DNA of 58,484 bases from Streptomyces sp. H27-C3 (lineage in GTDB: Bacteria; Actinomycetota; Actinomycetes; Streptomycetales; Streptomycetaceae): the NCBI RefSeq assembly GCF_030063415.1, contig NZ_JASITA010000028.1:5122-63605 (forward strand). The letters run 5' to 3'. A model generated the notes under the pieces. It did no database searches. It was not told where the DNA came from and saw nothing but the letters and a program-made list of their open reading frames with translations. Position numbers and translations under genes: made by a program. This document shows positions 56,286-58,484 of the stretch, piece after piece; the first letter of the stretch is position 1; every line of letters starts with the position of its first letter.

Positions 56286-58484
<2,199 letters not shown>

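Overview
The window is a high-GC actinobacterial chromosome segment, almost certainly Streptomyces. Evidence: very strong third-position GC, frequent GTG starts, the actinobacterial integration host factor next to gmk and rpoZ, the developmental master regulator BldD beside nusB, a PriA with eroded ATPase motifs, a cysteine-free ribosomal protein S4, and the pyr / aro / relA gene order typical of the Streptomyces core. It is mainly a housekeeping chromosome arm, with a few scars of gene loss and two copies of a short repeat.

Layout. 1-5.0 kb: a 22-G tract, a small secreted protein, an Lrp/AsnC regulator with an amino-acid permease, a remnant of a short-chain dehydrogenase, an SGNH hydrolase and an RsbW-like anti-sigma kinase. 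5.2-9.8 kb: a SigB/SigF-type sigma factor, GuaB1 (GMP reductase family), a SorC regulator and rpe. 9.9-18.2 kb: a truncated MMPL transporter, rsmB-fmt, a conserved small protein, a repeat-filled spacer, priA and metK. 18.4-31.4 kb, all minus strand: coaBC, rpoZ, gmk, the integration host factor gene and the pyrimidine cluster pyrF-pyrD / carB-carA-(PH-like membrane protein)-pyrC-pyrB-pyrR. A hairpin between carB and pyrD divides this cluster, and a candidate PyrR-binding RNA hairpin lies next to the pyrR Shine-Dalgarno.

31.5-32.3 kb: bldD is divergent from pyrR, with two adjacent BldD-type boxes over its own promoter, and two strong terminators separate it from nusB. 32.3-45.8 kb, all minus strand: nusB-efp-M24 peptidase-P-loop kinase, then a long run (DUF948 protein, DUF6167 protein, alaS, ruvX, mltG, aroE, small membrane protein, aroC, aroK, aroB, aroQ) with many 1-4 bp start/stop overlaps. 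Chorismate synthesis therefore sits downstream of alanyl-tRNA synthetase and a cell-wall lytic transglycosylase.

45.9-58.5 kb: an internally deleted LuxR/AfsR-type ATPase, rpsD divergent from a DUF2470 protein with a near-perfect iron box between them, a secreted HNH nuclease-like lipoprotein, rarA, a VKOR-family protein, hisS, a metallo-hydrolase, a cyclophilin, a DUF349 protein and the 3' portion of the bifunctional relA/spoT gene.

The strongest observations beyond routine annotation are the BldD double operator, the PyrR-type leader hairpin overlapping the translation start region, the iron box in the rpsD/DUF2470 divergent region, a MITE-like 164-bp element with 20-bp perfect terminal inverted repeats (second partial copy 55 kb away, each copy supplying a stop codon), and an M24 peptidase with substituted metal ligands. 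I see no wholly new multigene defence or biosynthetic system here.
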